Origin: Flavobacterium saccharophilum
GTDB lineage: Bacteria; Bacteroidota; Bacteroidia; Flavobacteriales; Flavobacteriaceae
Assembly (NCBI RefSeq): GCF_900142735.1
Contig: NZ_FRBY01000001.1
Span: forward strand, 124,001 to 188,000
Direction: 5' to 3'
Length of the DNA: 64,000 nt
Shown here: in pieces, positions 1 to 7,757 of the stretch
Layout: each line of letters opens with the position of its first letter
How positions within the stretch are numbered: the first letter of the stretch is position 1
Notes under the pieces: model-generated
The model's database searches: none
Told to the model about the DNA's origin: nothing
Seen by the model: the letters and a program-made list of their open reading frames with translations, nothing else
Program-made: the position numbers and the translations under genes

Positions 1-504
1 ATAACAAGTTTTAAAACCTTAAACAAGCAACAAAGATTAGACGCCTGTGCACTTTGTCATGGTGGAAATGACGGAATGAAACTAAAATCACGCTACGATT
101 TTAAACCCGGTGATAATCTTTCAGACTTTTATCGAAGTACAAGAAGCATAACCGATACCGCAACATTTGACGTTCACGGAAATCAGTTTCGCTTGATGGC
201 GCAAAGCAAATGTTTCATTAACAGCGAAAAAATGGATTGCATTACTTGTCATAATCCACACGAAAATGCTTCTAAAAACTTAGCTTCTTATTCTAAAATT
301 TGCATGAGTTGCCATCAAAGCGGTATAAAACATTCTGACAAAACACTTAAAACAATGTCTGGAAGTTTATTGGCCAATAATTGTGTAGAATGTCATATGC
401 CGAAAAAATCATCTGGTGCGATTAAATTTCAGCTTTCAGATAGCAAACAATTATCGAATTATATTTTGAGAACACACAAAATCGGAATTTATCCGGGAAA
501 ATAA
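1..504 (+). CDS. Multiheme c-type cytochrome, C-terminal part (truncated by window edge)
   Basis: The reading frame is open from the first base, so the start lies outside the window. Counting from the first codon, there are four CxxCH haem-binding motifs: CALCH (residues 16-20), CITCH (80-84), CMSCH (101-105) and CVECH (128-132). Four c-type haems in about 167 residues, with an HNPH stretch right after the second motif, fit the periplasmic multihaem cytochromes of the doubled-CxxCH or tetratricopeptide-cytochrome kind common in Bacteroidota. Haem attachment would occur in the periplasm. The electron donor and acceptor cannot be told from this fragment. The gene is convergent with lpxH, with only 7 bases between the stops. 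The first ATG (base 76) follows the first haem motif and is not the real start. Confidence 0.85.
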   Translation: MTSFKTLNKQQRLDACALCHGGNDGMKLKSRYDFKPGDNLSDFYRSTRSITDTATFDVHGNQFRLMAQSKCFINSEKMDCITCHNPHENASKNLASYSKICMSCHQSGIKHSDKTLKTMSGSLLANNCVECHMPKKSSGAIKFQLSDSKQLSNYILRTHKIGIYPGK

Positions 505-511
505 AAAGGAA

Positions 512-1255
512 TTATTTTTCGAATTTCTTCAATTCAAAAGTTTCGCCATCAAAAACACCGTAAGTAAAATAACCAATCCAGTCGCCCAAATTCACATATT
601 TAGATTCTTCACCAACCGGAATAATCATGGGTAAATGACGGTGACCAAAAATAAAGTAATTGTAGTGTTTCGTTTCGAGTTTACGTTTGGCGTATAAAAC
701 CAGCCATTCGTTTTCTTCTCCTAAAAATTTCACATCTTCATCTCCCGAAATCAGTTTGTTTTTTACGGATAAATATTGTGCTAAACTAACACCAACATCT
801 GGATGTAGCCAACGAAAAAGCCATTTTGAAAATGGATTTGTAAATACCTTTTTCATTCTTTTATAGCCTTTATCACCAGGTCCTTTTCCGTCGCCGTGGC
901 CAATTAAAAAGGTTTTTCCGTTAAAAGTAAATTCTTTGTTATCATGATAAACCGGAATATTCAATTCGGTTTCAAAATAATCATTCATCCATAAATCATG
1001 ATTTCCAACGAAAAAGTAAATCGGAATTCCGCTATCGCGAACCTCAGCCAGTTTGCCTAAAATACGCACAAAACCCTTTGGAACAACGGTTTTGTATTCG
1101 AACCAAAAATCAAACAAATCACCCAATAAAAAAATAGCTTCTGCATCTTCCTTCACCTCATCTAACCAAGCGACAAATTTCTTTTCACGCGGTAAACTAG
1201 ACTCAGGAGTTGGAGCACCAAAATGCTGATCAGAAGCGAAATATATTTTTTTCAT
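512..1255 (-). CDS. lpxH: UDP-2,3-diacylglucosamine diphosphatase (LpxH family)
   Basis: Predicted metallophosphoesterase of 247 residues, matching the LpxH family, which removes UMP from UDP-2,3-diacylglucosamine to give lipid X in lipid A synthesis at the inner membrane face. The metal-site motifs are all present: D9-x-H11 at the N-terminus, GDLFDFW with D46, GNHD with N85 and H86, GHGDG with H120, and GHRH with H205 and H207. No signal peptide is seen, as expected for a peripheral cytoplasmic enzyme. The start MKKIYFASDQH places the first metal ligand in the usual position. A related family member such as LpxG or a generic UDP-diacylglucosamine phosphohydrolase is possible, but the motif set and length fit LpxH best. 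Confidence 0.88.
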   Translation of the reverse strand: MKKIYFASDQHFGAPTPESSLPREKKFVAWLDEVKEDAEAIFLLGDLFDFWFEYKTVVPKGFVRILGKLAEVRDSGIPIYFFVGNHDLWMNDYFETELNIPVYHDNKEFTFNGKTFLIGHGDGKGPGDKGYKRMKKVFTNPFSKWLFRWLHPDVGVSLAQYLSVKNKLISGDEDVKFLGEENEWLVLYAKRKLETKHYNYFIFGHRHLPMIIPVGEESKYVNLGDWIGYFTYGVFDGETFELKKFEK

Positions 1256-1272
1256 TTAGATTTTAGATTGTG

Positions 1273-1340
1273 AGACTTCTTAGATTATTAGACTTCTTAG
1301 ATTATTAGACTTCTTAGAATATTAGACTTCTTAGATTTCT
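1273..1340. repeat. Four tandem copies of a 17-bp unit
   Basis: The unit AGACTTCTTAGATTATT begins at 1273, 1290, 1307 and 1324. The first two copies are identical, the third differs at one base and the fourth diverges at its end. It fills the spacer upstream of lpxH and is followed by GACTTT/CGACTTTTGACTTT simple repeats to 1381. It looks like simple-sequence expansion rather than a functional site. Confidence 0.8.
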
Positions 1341-1382
1341 GCTTGGGAAACTTTTGACTTTCGACTTTTGACTTTCGACTAA

Positions 1383-1832
1383 TTAATTGTCAGAAGCATA
1401 CCATTCTGCAAAAGACGATTCTGTTTCCTGAAGTTTAAGAGAGAATAATGTAATTCCGGCAGGAAGTCTCGCGATAATTCTTTCTGCAAAGTCAACCACC
1501 ATGTTTTCGCTGGTTGGTTGGTAATCTACCAAAATTACGTGATGTCCGCGGTTTTTCAATTCATTTGCCAGTTCGATATGCGGAGTCGTTTCGTTAAAAA
1601 CAGTTGCATGATCAAACTGATCGACGATTTCTTCTTTTACAATTTTCTTTAGATCCGAAAAATCAATTACCATTCCGTACTTCACATTCGACCGGTCCGT
1701 AATTGGCGAACCAATAACCGTTACCGATAATTTATAACTGTGCCCGTGAACGTTTTTGCATTTTCCATCGTAACCGTACAAAGCATGCCCGGTTTCGAAG
1801 TTAAATTGTTTTGTAATTCTGATATTACTCAT
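1383..1832 (-). CDS. queD: 6-carboxytetrahydropterin synthase / 6-pyruvoyltetrahydropterin synthase family (QueD-like)
   Basis: This 149-residue protein belongs to the PTPS/QueD fold. QueD turns 7,8-dihydroneopterin triphosphate into 6-carboxytetrahydropterin for queuosine and other 7-deazapurines; PTPS makes 6-pyruvoyltetrahydropterin. The zinc ligands are visible as H16 in ETGH and H29 and H31 in NVHGH, with the catalytic Cys candidate C25 between them. A DHATVF segment with the second catalytic residues follows in the C-terminal half. It is cytoplasmic. Bacteroidota normally use this family for queuosine, so QueD is the likelier role, but no other que gene is in the window to confirm it. 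Confidence 0.85.
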   Translation of the reverse strand: MSNIRITKQFNFETGHALYGYDGKCKNVHGHSYKLSVTVIGSPITDRSNVKYGMVIDFSDLKKIVKEEIVDQFDHATVFNETTPHIELANELKNRGHHVILVDYQPTSENMVVDFAERIIARLPAGITLFSLKLQETESSFAEWYASDN

Positions 1833-1863
1833 CGATTTGAATTTTAGGTTGCAAATTTACGAA

Positions 1864-2040
1864 TTAATAACCGTTTTCATCTCTTTTTTTAGCACGGTTA
1901 TACATCCAGTAAGCAATTCCGATTAAAATCACGAAAGGAATAAACGATCCAATGATCACTCCAATCTGATAACCGCTATCCGGAGCGTTCTTAATTTTCT
2001 CTGCAACATCAACCTGAACAACTAAAGAAATAATTCTCAT
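1864..2040 (-). CDS. Small single-span membrane protein, 58 residues
   Basis: An open frame of 58 codons begins MRIISLVVQVDVAEKI and ends RAKKRDENGY. Residues about 25-47 (QIGVIIGSFIPFVILIGIAY) are strongly hydrophobic and are followed by a basic RAKKR stretch, so a single membrane span with the C-terminus in the cytoplasm is likely. Codon use resembles that of the neighbouring genes, and the frame fills the spacer between the queD-like gene (31 bases away) and the enoyl-CoA hydratase. I do not recognise a family. It could be expressed with the downstream queD-like gene, as both are on the minus strand. Confidence 0.6.
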   Translation of the reverse strand: MRIISLVVQVDVAEKIKNAPDSGYQIGVIIGSFIPFVILIGIAYWMYNRAKKRDENGY

Positions 2041-2068
2041 ATTTGAATATTATTTATTGGTACGTTTA

Positions 2069-2209
2069 TTTAAACACATAGGAACATAGATTCTCTTCCT
2101 TGAAAAAAAGGAAATTAAAAAGCTCGCTTTTCACACATAGCTATGTTTTTTTAAAGCAAGTGAAACGCCTTTTTCAACACAATCAAAACTATGTTTCTAT
2201 GTGTTTAAA
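2069..2209. repeat. Extragenic inverted-repeat element, 21-bp arms
   Basis: Bases 2069-2089 and 2189-2209 are inverted copies matching at 20 of 21 positions; the arms begin TTTAAACACATAG. Between them lies a second, smaller palindrome around ACATAGCTATGT (about 2133-2145). Any open frame across it is a by-product of the repeat. It lies between two minus-strand genes. It resembles the interspersed palindromic elements seen in Flavobacterium intergenic DNA. Confidence 0.65.
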
Positions 2210-2224
2210 ATTATGCGCAATGCA

Positions 2225-2989
2225 TTACTTTTTAAACTGCGTCAAAGCCTCTCTTGCAAAATCAGATAAAACCAATTTCCCTGTAATGGCAGCGCGTTCA
2301 ATCAATATCGATTCCCATTGTTCTGTGCCTTCCCAAATGATTTTCTTCATTTCAAACAAAGCTTCCGGATTGTACGAACTCAGTTTTTGAGCGAAATTCT
2401 CTACCGCAGCATCCAGTTCCTCAGCAGTATGAAGCGACGCATAAAGCCCTTTCTCCAAAGCCCATGCTGCCGATTTCCAATCTGTTGCTGCCAACGTCAT
2501 TTCCGTCATAGCCGTTTTGCCAATTTTACGCGAAACAGCCGGCTCGATCACAAACGGACCAATTCCGATAGCCAGTTCAGATAATTTAATAGCACTTTCA
2601 GTCGTAGCCAAAACATAATCGCAGGTGGCAATAATACCAACGCCGCCGCCAACGGCTTTTCCCTGAACGCGTCCCACAATTAATTTAGAACAGTTTCGCA
2701 TGGCATTTAGCAAATGGGCAAAACCAGAGAAAAATTCCGTTCCCTGTTCTTCATTTTCCACTTGCAAAAGTTCATCAAACGATGCACCCGAACAAAATGC
2801 TTTCGAGCCTTCGCTTTGCAAAACAATAACCGAAACCGCTTCATTTCGGCTTAAATCGTTAATTTCCAATGTCAACCGATTCAACAATTCACGCGGAAAA
2901 GAATTACTCGCCGGATGACCAAATTGTACCGTTGCAACGGCATTTTTAAAACTCGTATATAAAGAACCGTTTAGATTTTCTGCACTCAT
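2225..2989 (-). CDS. Enoyl-CoA hydratase/isomerase family protein
   Basis: A crotonase-fold protein of 254 residues. The CoA/oxyanion-hole segments are recognisable: AFCSGASFDEL around residues 65-75, and GKAVGGGVGIIATCDYVLA around 110-128, followed by a LSELAIGIGPFVI stretch that carries the acidic residue usually aligned with the second catalytic glutamate. Members hydrate enoyl-CoA or isomerise double bonds in fatty-acid or branched-chain amino-acid breakdown. The usual DxxxG pattern is altered to SGASFDEL, so the exact reaction is uncertain; methylglutaconyl-CoA hydratase is one option. It is cytoplasmic and appears to be monocistronic. Confidence 0.8.
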   Translation of the reverse strand: MSAENLNGSLYTSFKNAVATVQFGHPASNSFPRELLNRLTLEINDLSRNEAVSVIVLQSEGSKAFCSGASFDELLQVENEEQGTEFFSGFAHLLNAMRNCSKLIVGRVQGKAVGGGVGIIATCDYVLATTESAIKLSELAIGIGPFVIEPAVSRKIGKTAMTEMTLAATDWKSAAWALEKGLYASLHTAEELDAAVENFAQKLSSYNPEALFEMKKIIWEGTEQWESILIERAAITGKLVLSDFAREALTQFKK

Positions 2990-3059
2990 AAAAATAGATT
3001 TGAACGTAAAGTTACGGTTTTGAAAAATAATTTCACCCGAAGCCTTTTCTAATTAAAAT

Positions 3060-3097
3060 AAAAAAACCGTATCACAATAAAGTAATACGGTTTTTTT
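3060..3097 (-). terminator. Intrinsic terminator after tRNA-Ala
   Basis: AAAAAACCGTAT and ATACGGTTTTTT pair across a short loop directly 3' of the tRNA on the minus strand, with a run of T in the transcript. Confidence 0.7.
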
Positions 3098-3098
3098 G

Positions 3099-3172
3099 TG
3101 GAGAATATCGGATTCGAACCGATCACCTCTTGCCTGCCAGGCAAGCGCTCTAGCCAAATGAGCTAATCCCCC
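3099..3172 (-). tRNA. tRNA-Ala (anticodon GGC)
   Basis: On the minus strand the 74 bases fold as a tRNA. The acceptor stem GGGGGAT pairs with ATTCTCC (with G-U pairs) and the discriminator base is A. The D-arm begins TAGCTCA. The anticodon stem CTTGC/GCAAG encloses the loop CTGGCAG, giving anticodon GGC. The T-arm contains GGTTCGAATCC. CCA is not encoded. Anticodon GGC reads GCC, so alanine. Confidence 0.93.
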
Positions 3173-3263
3173 AAAGCGTTAGCAAATAAAGTCAATTAAT
3201 TTTCAAAAAACAAAATTTAATATCGAATTTTCTATAAATATTCAGGAGCAGAAGTTTCGTTTT

Positions 3264-3350
3264 CAAAAGACCACCTATCCCGCTATCCCTTCCAATCTTT
3301 TATGCTGAACCCCAGCACAAAAGGATTTCCAGTTCTATCGGGGCTAGATT
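3264..3350 (-). ncRNA. Candidate structured RNA resembling the Flavo-1 motif, copy 1
   Basis: Read on the minus strand, the segment has CCCCGATAGA, then a hairpin CTTTTGTGCTG/CAGCATAAAAG closed by a GGGTT-like loop, then GGGATAGCGGGATAGG. The order GATAGA-nGG-ATC-hairpin-AT-nGnC-GA recurs at 54676-54790 with a different hairpin sequence that still pairs. This is what a conserved RNA with a covarying stem would show. The match to the Flavo-1 family is from memory and unverified. It could also be a palindromic extragenic repeat without RNA function. Confidence 0.4.
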
Positions 3351-3462
3351 AGAAGTTTTTGTTTTTATAAGATGTTTGAGTTGGGTTGTGGATTTAGTTT
3401 TCGGGCACGGATTGTAAATCCTCGCTATCGGGTTAGACGTTTTTGTTTTTATAAGATGTTTG
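3349..3462. repeat. Pair of 30-bp direct repeats
   Basis: Bases 3349-3378 and 3433-3462 match at 29 of 30 positions (core GTTTTTATAAGATGTTTG). Between them sits GGGCACGGATTGTAAATCC (3403-3421), which recurs in diverged form at 4117-4144. These are remnants of repeated DNA next to the SIR2 gene. Confidence 0.7.
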
Positions 3463-3503
3463 TCGTCGAATGTGATCTCATAATTTGCTTTTTTACTTAA
3501 ATA

Positions 3504-3701
3504 CTATTTCATTGGTATATTACTACTTATACGTAATGATTTAAAGATCGCCATTATTATGATAATTATAATAACAACTATTATAACCTTAAAACAACCT
3601 GAATTACCAGGATCTTCTTTTTTACTAAAATAATTTTCTTCAACTAATGCTTCATATTCCTCATCAGTTAGATCCCAAGAATCAGACTCAGTTTGTGACA
3701 T
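3504..3701 (-). CDS. Small single-span membrane protein, 65 residues, unknown function
   Basis: The frame starts MSQTESDSWDLTDEEYEA and has an acidic N-terminal half (residues 1-35) followed by an extremely hydrophobic, isoleucine-rich span at about 39-55 and a short basic tail (KSLRISSN). The predicted topology is N-terminus out or in with one span; no signal peptidase motif is clear. It is opposite in orientation to the SIR2 gene, with a 558-base spacer between the two starts, and lies between two copies of a repeated segment. I do not recognise it. A stand-alone gene, a degraded remnant or a companion of the SIR2 protein are all possible. Confidence 0.5.
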   Translation of the reverse strand: MSQTESDSWDLTDEEYEALVEENYFSKKEDPGNSGCFKVIIVVIIIIIIMAIFKSLRISSNIPMK

Positions 3702-4259
3702 AATATTTACAAATTAAAATTAATAAACTATTTTGAACTTTTTTACATCTTTTAGCATAACGCAATTTACATATTAATTGAATAAAAGTCTACAAGTTGC
3801 ATTTTTCATCATTAAACGCATTTATCAATGATTGCTTTCATTAGATCTTTGAGTTAGATTCTATTTAGTTTGGCGTTCTCAAACTCAACGTTTATACTAT
3901 GTCATTTTAATTTTACCTTATTAGACTTCATTTTATAAGTTCACGACGCCAAATTTGATGTTGTGAACATCAAACTTTAGGTTTGTTACTTAAAAAAATT
4001 TATGCCAGAAGCCCAACACTTCATGACAAAACCTAAACAGTCACAATTAAAGTTCTTAAATAAAAAATACCGAAATTTTAGTTTCGGTATTTCTTTATAT
4101 TTTTTATTTATTTTGTGGGCACTGATTGCAAATCCGCGTTATCGAGCTGAATGTCTTCTAAGATACAAATTCACTTTTTGATAAAAAATGTAATGAACAT
4201 TTTTCTTATATTGTAGCTTTTTAGATTTCAATTAATTTTAAGAGTTATAGCTTTAACGT
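3702..4259. other. Gene-free AT-rich spacer upstream of the SIR2 gene
   Basis: No convincing gene. It holds a hairpin with T-tract at 4065-4092 (AAATACCGAAA/TTTCGGTATTT, likely an old terminator), a diverged copy of the repeat at 3403 (4117-4144), and a short inverted pair TTTGGCGT (3869) / ACGCCAAA-like (3947). A promoter for the SIR2 gene should lie in 4145-4259, but I see no clear TAnnTTTG element. Confidence 0.6.
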
Positions 4260-7200
4260 ATGATGATAAATAAATTTTTAACGGACATAAGAATAATAAA
4301 GGATGCTATAAACACAAAAAAATTAGTAATTTTTGCTGGTGCCGGAATTTCTATAGATGCTGGAGTACCAAGCTGGGGCAAATTAATTGATGAAATCAAA
4401 AACGAACTTGATTTACCTGAAAATGAAATTGATTTTTTAAAAATACCTCAAATTTATTTCAATGAAAGGCAAGAAAAGGAATATATAGAGAAAATACGAA
4501 ATGTTTTAGGCCATAGAAAATTAAAACATAATGAAATCCATGAAGAAATTTTTGAACTAAATCCCGAGCACATTCTTACAACTAATTTTGAAGATCTATT
4601 AGAACAAGTAATAAATAAAAAATCACTTCCTTTTTCTATAGTAAAACAAGATACCGATCTCCCTTATTCGCATAATACTAAATTATTGGTTAAAATTCAT
4701 GGAGACTTAGATAATACAAACTTTGTTTTAAAAGAAGATGATTATTTAAATTATAGTCTAGACCATCCCTTAATTGAAGCATTTATCAAGTCAATTTTTG
4801 CAACCAAAGTCGTTCTTTTTATAGGATATAGTTATAATGATTATAATTTAAAACAAATAATTCAAAATGTTAGAAATATTTTAGGTAATAACTTCCAAAA
4901 TGCATATTTACTTTCAATAGATAATAAAACTCATTATTCTCACAAACAATATTTAAAAAATAAGGGTATAAATGTTATCGATTATTTTGATGCAGATTTC
5001 ATCAATAAAGATGAATTGAAATCAAACTATATTACTGATTTTTTAAAAGGAAACAATGCGTACAAAGAAAATTACTATCAAGAAATCCAAACCTTAAGCG
5101 ATAAAGGTCAATTGCTATTTAACTTTTTAAAATTCATTCGTTTTTATGATGATTTAAAGAGCAATATTACCAACGATAATGTAATAAATAAAATTCATAA
5201 ATCACTATTTAGATTTTCAGAATTAAAAGCTTTGCCACAAGACTTCATAAGTAAGTTGTATCCTTTTAAAACTTCAAATAATTACGAAAATCTCCTTCAC
5301 AATACCACATTAGTATTAAAAAATAGAATAGTAAAAGAATTATTTTATGAAGAAATAAATATTGAAAATAATATAGTTGTTTATAATCCGAAATCTAAAA
5401 TCACCAAAAGAGAAAAAGAAGAGAATGAGCAAAAACTTAATCAAATCATCACAAAATTAAACAACAGCTTAATTTTCAATGTTACAAATAAAGATTTCAT
5501 TACTGGCACAAAAAATATACTATTGAACTCAAAAAAAAAGTGCAATTGTTCAAAATGTAAATTTGAACGTTTTGAATTTAATGAATCCTTAACGGAGATT
5601 AATAGCTATATCATAAATGAAATATCTGATATTAAAGAAGACTTACAAAAAGCTTATTTAAATTACAAATTTGGTAATTATATAAATTCATTTAATATGC
5701 ATGAAGAAATTGCAACTAAAGCATGGCAAATGGAAAAGTACATTACTTATTACATCGTAAAAAATAACATGAAATCATTGAAGGGTTTAATAAACTTTAA
5801 TGAGTACAATATAAATGAGGAAGAGAAGGATAAAATAATTAACAAAATTGAATATATTGATGCCGACAAATTAATCTTCCAAATTCCATATAAAAGTAAT
5901 GAAGAATATGAATTATTAAAAATCATTCGAGATGACACAATTTTAATGACTTCACGAGATCAAATTGAAGACATTTATAAACATGTAGAAGATATTTATA
6001 TTAAATATAAACACCCTTACACTAGAGTTGAAAGCCCATATTATCCCCAACTTATATACATCGAATTATATAAAGTAATAAATTTCTATACATATAATTA
6101 TATTATTAGCGATGGTTTTTCGAATTTCAGAAAATTAATCCAAAAATGTATAGAATCTCTTATCATAAGTTATGCAACAAATAAAAACTATACAGGAAGA
6201 TTAAAGAAATTTTCCAAAGATTTTTTCTGCATTAGCGTAAAATACTGCAATTCAGACTTATTAGAAAAACAATTAGCAAAATATGAAGTAAAGGAATTAG
6301 AATTTGAAAAAGCAGATATAGATGAAATACTAACTCTTTCCATTAACTTTTTCAACTCTTTATATAAAAAAAGCGACCTATTAGCTTCAGGTAGCTTCAA
6401 AAACAAATTGATTTTCAATCAATTAAGCAGAAATTCCTATAGTGATAAAATAAGGTCTATTTTTAATAACATAATTATATTAATGTGCTCTATAGATGTA
6501 ACGAAAAATAAAAGTGCCGAATTCACTAATGCTTTTATTACATTTCTTGAATATGAAGATTTTATATTTGGAGATAATGTCAAATATCTTAATAATTTTT
6601 TACGAAAAAAATATAAATTATTCACAGTAAAAGATTGCGAACGTTTAATCAAAATTGCTCATGCAAAAATTCAAAAACAAAAAAGATATGACACATTTGA
6701 AGCAATTTCATACATAGCTAACCAGAACAATTTTGAACTTTTAAAAACTGAAGAATATGTTCAAAAAATTCTTTCTGATTCTAAATATTATGGAACAAAT
6801 AATCTTCTAATTATTCCCTTATGGAAAATGTCCAATCTGGAATTAAAAAACAAACTAGAATCTATACTAATCAATAATTTAAAAAATGATTTTGAACCAA
6901 CGCTATATACACAAGCTAGTTATCAAAAAATCATAGATTATAGAATATTTTTCGACCAATACATCGAATCAATTAACCTCTCTAATAGTTGGTATTCCAG
7001 TGATGAAAATTCAGGATATTCACTCGTTAACAATAAACCTGTACTAGATAATTTTCATTTTCATAATGCTTTGATATTCTTATACGATATGAATGTAAAA
7101 AGTAACGATCCTAAACTGGACTTATTTACCAATCTTACCGACTACATGAAATTTTTTCTTTTCAGAGAGAAATCAGATTTATTAAAATTTAAAATCGAAT

Positions 7201-7337
7201 GGCTTTTCCTTATTAATTGGGAAACCATCTATAAAGAAATAAAGAAAATAAAACATCTAAAGAAACTTATTGAAGTAGCTCTTCGCGAAAACTACGATGA
7301 AGAATTAGCCAAATTATATACAAAGTATTTTATGTAA
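4260..7337 (+). CDS. SIR2-domain protein with long helical C-terminal region; candidate anti-phage NADase
   Basis: A 1025-residue protein. Residues about 15-260 form a SIR2-like domain: GAGIS (27-31) followed by GVPSW for NAD binding, TTNFEDLLE (107-115) with N109 and D112, the HGD motif with H147, and FIGYSYND (187-194). These are the marks of the bacterial defence-type SIR2 family, whose known members (DSR1, DSR2, ThsA and others) cut NAD+ on sensing phage and stop infection by NAD depletion. The remaining roughly 760 residues look helical and of low similarity to anything I recognise, and carry a CNCSKC cluster (428-433) that could bind zinc. Length and layout recall DSR1/DSR2, where the C-terminal part senses a phage protein. 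The gene stands alone, is visibly more AT-rich than its neighbours and is flanked by repeats, suggesting horizontal gain. The first codon is ATG ATG; either could be used. Confidence 0.8.
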   Translation: MMINKFLTDIRIIKDAINTKKLVIFAGAGISIDAGVPSWGKLIDEIKNELDLPENEIDFLKIPQIYFNERQEKEYIEKIRNVLGHRKLKHNEIHEEIFELNPEHILTTNFEDLLEQVINKKSLPFSIVKQDTDLPYSHNTKLLVKIHGDLDNTNFVLKEDDYLNYSLDHPLIEAFIKSIFATKVVLFIGYSYNDYNLKQIIQNVRNILGNNFQNAYLLSIDNKTHYSHKQYLKNKGINVIDYFDADFINKDELKSNYITDFLKGNNAYKENYYQEIQTLSDKGQLLFNFLKFIRFYDDLKSNITNDNVINKIHKSLFRFSELKALPQDFISKLYPFKTSNNYENLLHNTTLVLKNRIVKELFYEEINIENNIVVYNPKSKITKREKEENEQKLNQIITKLNNSLIFNVTNKDFITGTKNILLNSKKKCNCSKCKFERFEFNESLTEINSYIINEISDIKEDLQKAYLNYKFGNYINSFNMHEEIATKAWQMEKYITYYIVKNNMKSLKGLINFNEYNINEEEKDKIINKIEYIDADKLIFQIPYKSNEEYELLKIIRDDTILMTSRDQIEDIYKHVEDIYIKYKHPYTRVESPYYPQLIYIELYKVINFYTYNYIISDGFSNFRKLIQKCIESLIISYATNKNYTGRLKKFSKDFFCISVKYCNSDLLEKQLAKYEVKELEFEKADIDEILTLSINFFNSLYKKSDLLASGSFKNKLIFNQLSRNSYSDKIRSIFNNIIILMCSIDVTKNKSAEFTNAFITFLEYEDFIFGDNVKYLNNFLRKKYKLFTVKDCERLIKIAHAKIQKQKRYDTFEAISYIANQNNFELLKTEEYVQKILSDSKYYGTNNLLIIPLWKMSNLELKNKLESILINNLKNDFEPTLYTQASYQKIIDYRIFFDQYIESINLSNSWYSSDENSGYSLVNNKPVLDNFHFHNALIFLYDMNVKSNDPKLDLFTNLTDYMKFFLFREKSDLLKFKIEWLFLINWETIYKEIKKIKHLKKLIEVALRENYDEELAKLYTKYFM

Positions 7338-7757
7338 CTCCGATGCTCGAATTTGTAATCCGTTGCAACAAAGTATCCAACTTTGTGCCTTTACAACTTT
7401 GCGAGATTTTTTTTAGCCTTCCTTTAGCTTTCGCTTCTTCAGCAAAAGTAACTGAATGTTTCCTGCTTATATATAAAAAAAAGAAAAGAAAACAAATAAA
7501 CCAGCAAAGCACTGTCCATGCGGTGAGAAGGTTAAAGACAAATAAGTATTTGTTGTTTTTTTTTATTCCATGACATAATCGTTGGTATAAAATAAACAAA
7601 TAACATGACTATTCCTGCCATCACTTTTTCTATCGTTAGCTCACGATTTTCAAATGGGAGGTAGATTTCTGTTTGGGGTTTGGATGAGGCTTGAGGTTAT
7701 TATGGCGATGAGAGTGAAGGAGTAATTTTTTTTCATAATTTAATTAAATTGAAATCC
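7338..7757. other. Gene-free spacer with degenerate extragenic repeat
   Basis: The minus strand is open for 89 codons at 7330-7599, but the sequence is typical of Flavobacterium repeat-derived frames: a stretch reading FAEEAKAKGRLKKISQSCKGTKLD joined to a hydrophobic piece, made from the repeated text around CCTTTAGCTTTCGCTTCTTC and CAACAAAGTATCCAACTTTG. I do not call a gene here. No RNA or regulatory site is evident in 7600-7757. Confidence 0.5.

Noticed and set aside
2100..2390. 96-codon frame on the plus strand
   Set aside because: First half is the inverted-repeat element, second half is antisense to the enoyl-CoA hydratase gene.
7330..7599. 89-codon open frame on the minus strand after the SIR2 gene
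   Set aside because: The translated text matches repeat-derived frames common in Flavobacterium spacers and overlaps the SIR2 stop; no domain, no start signal.
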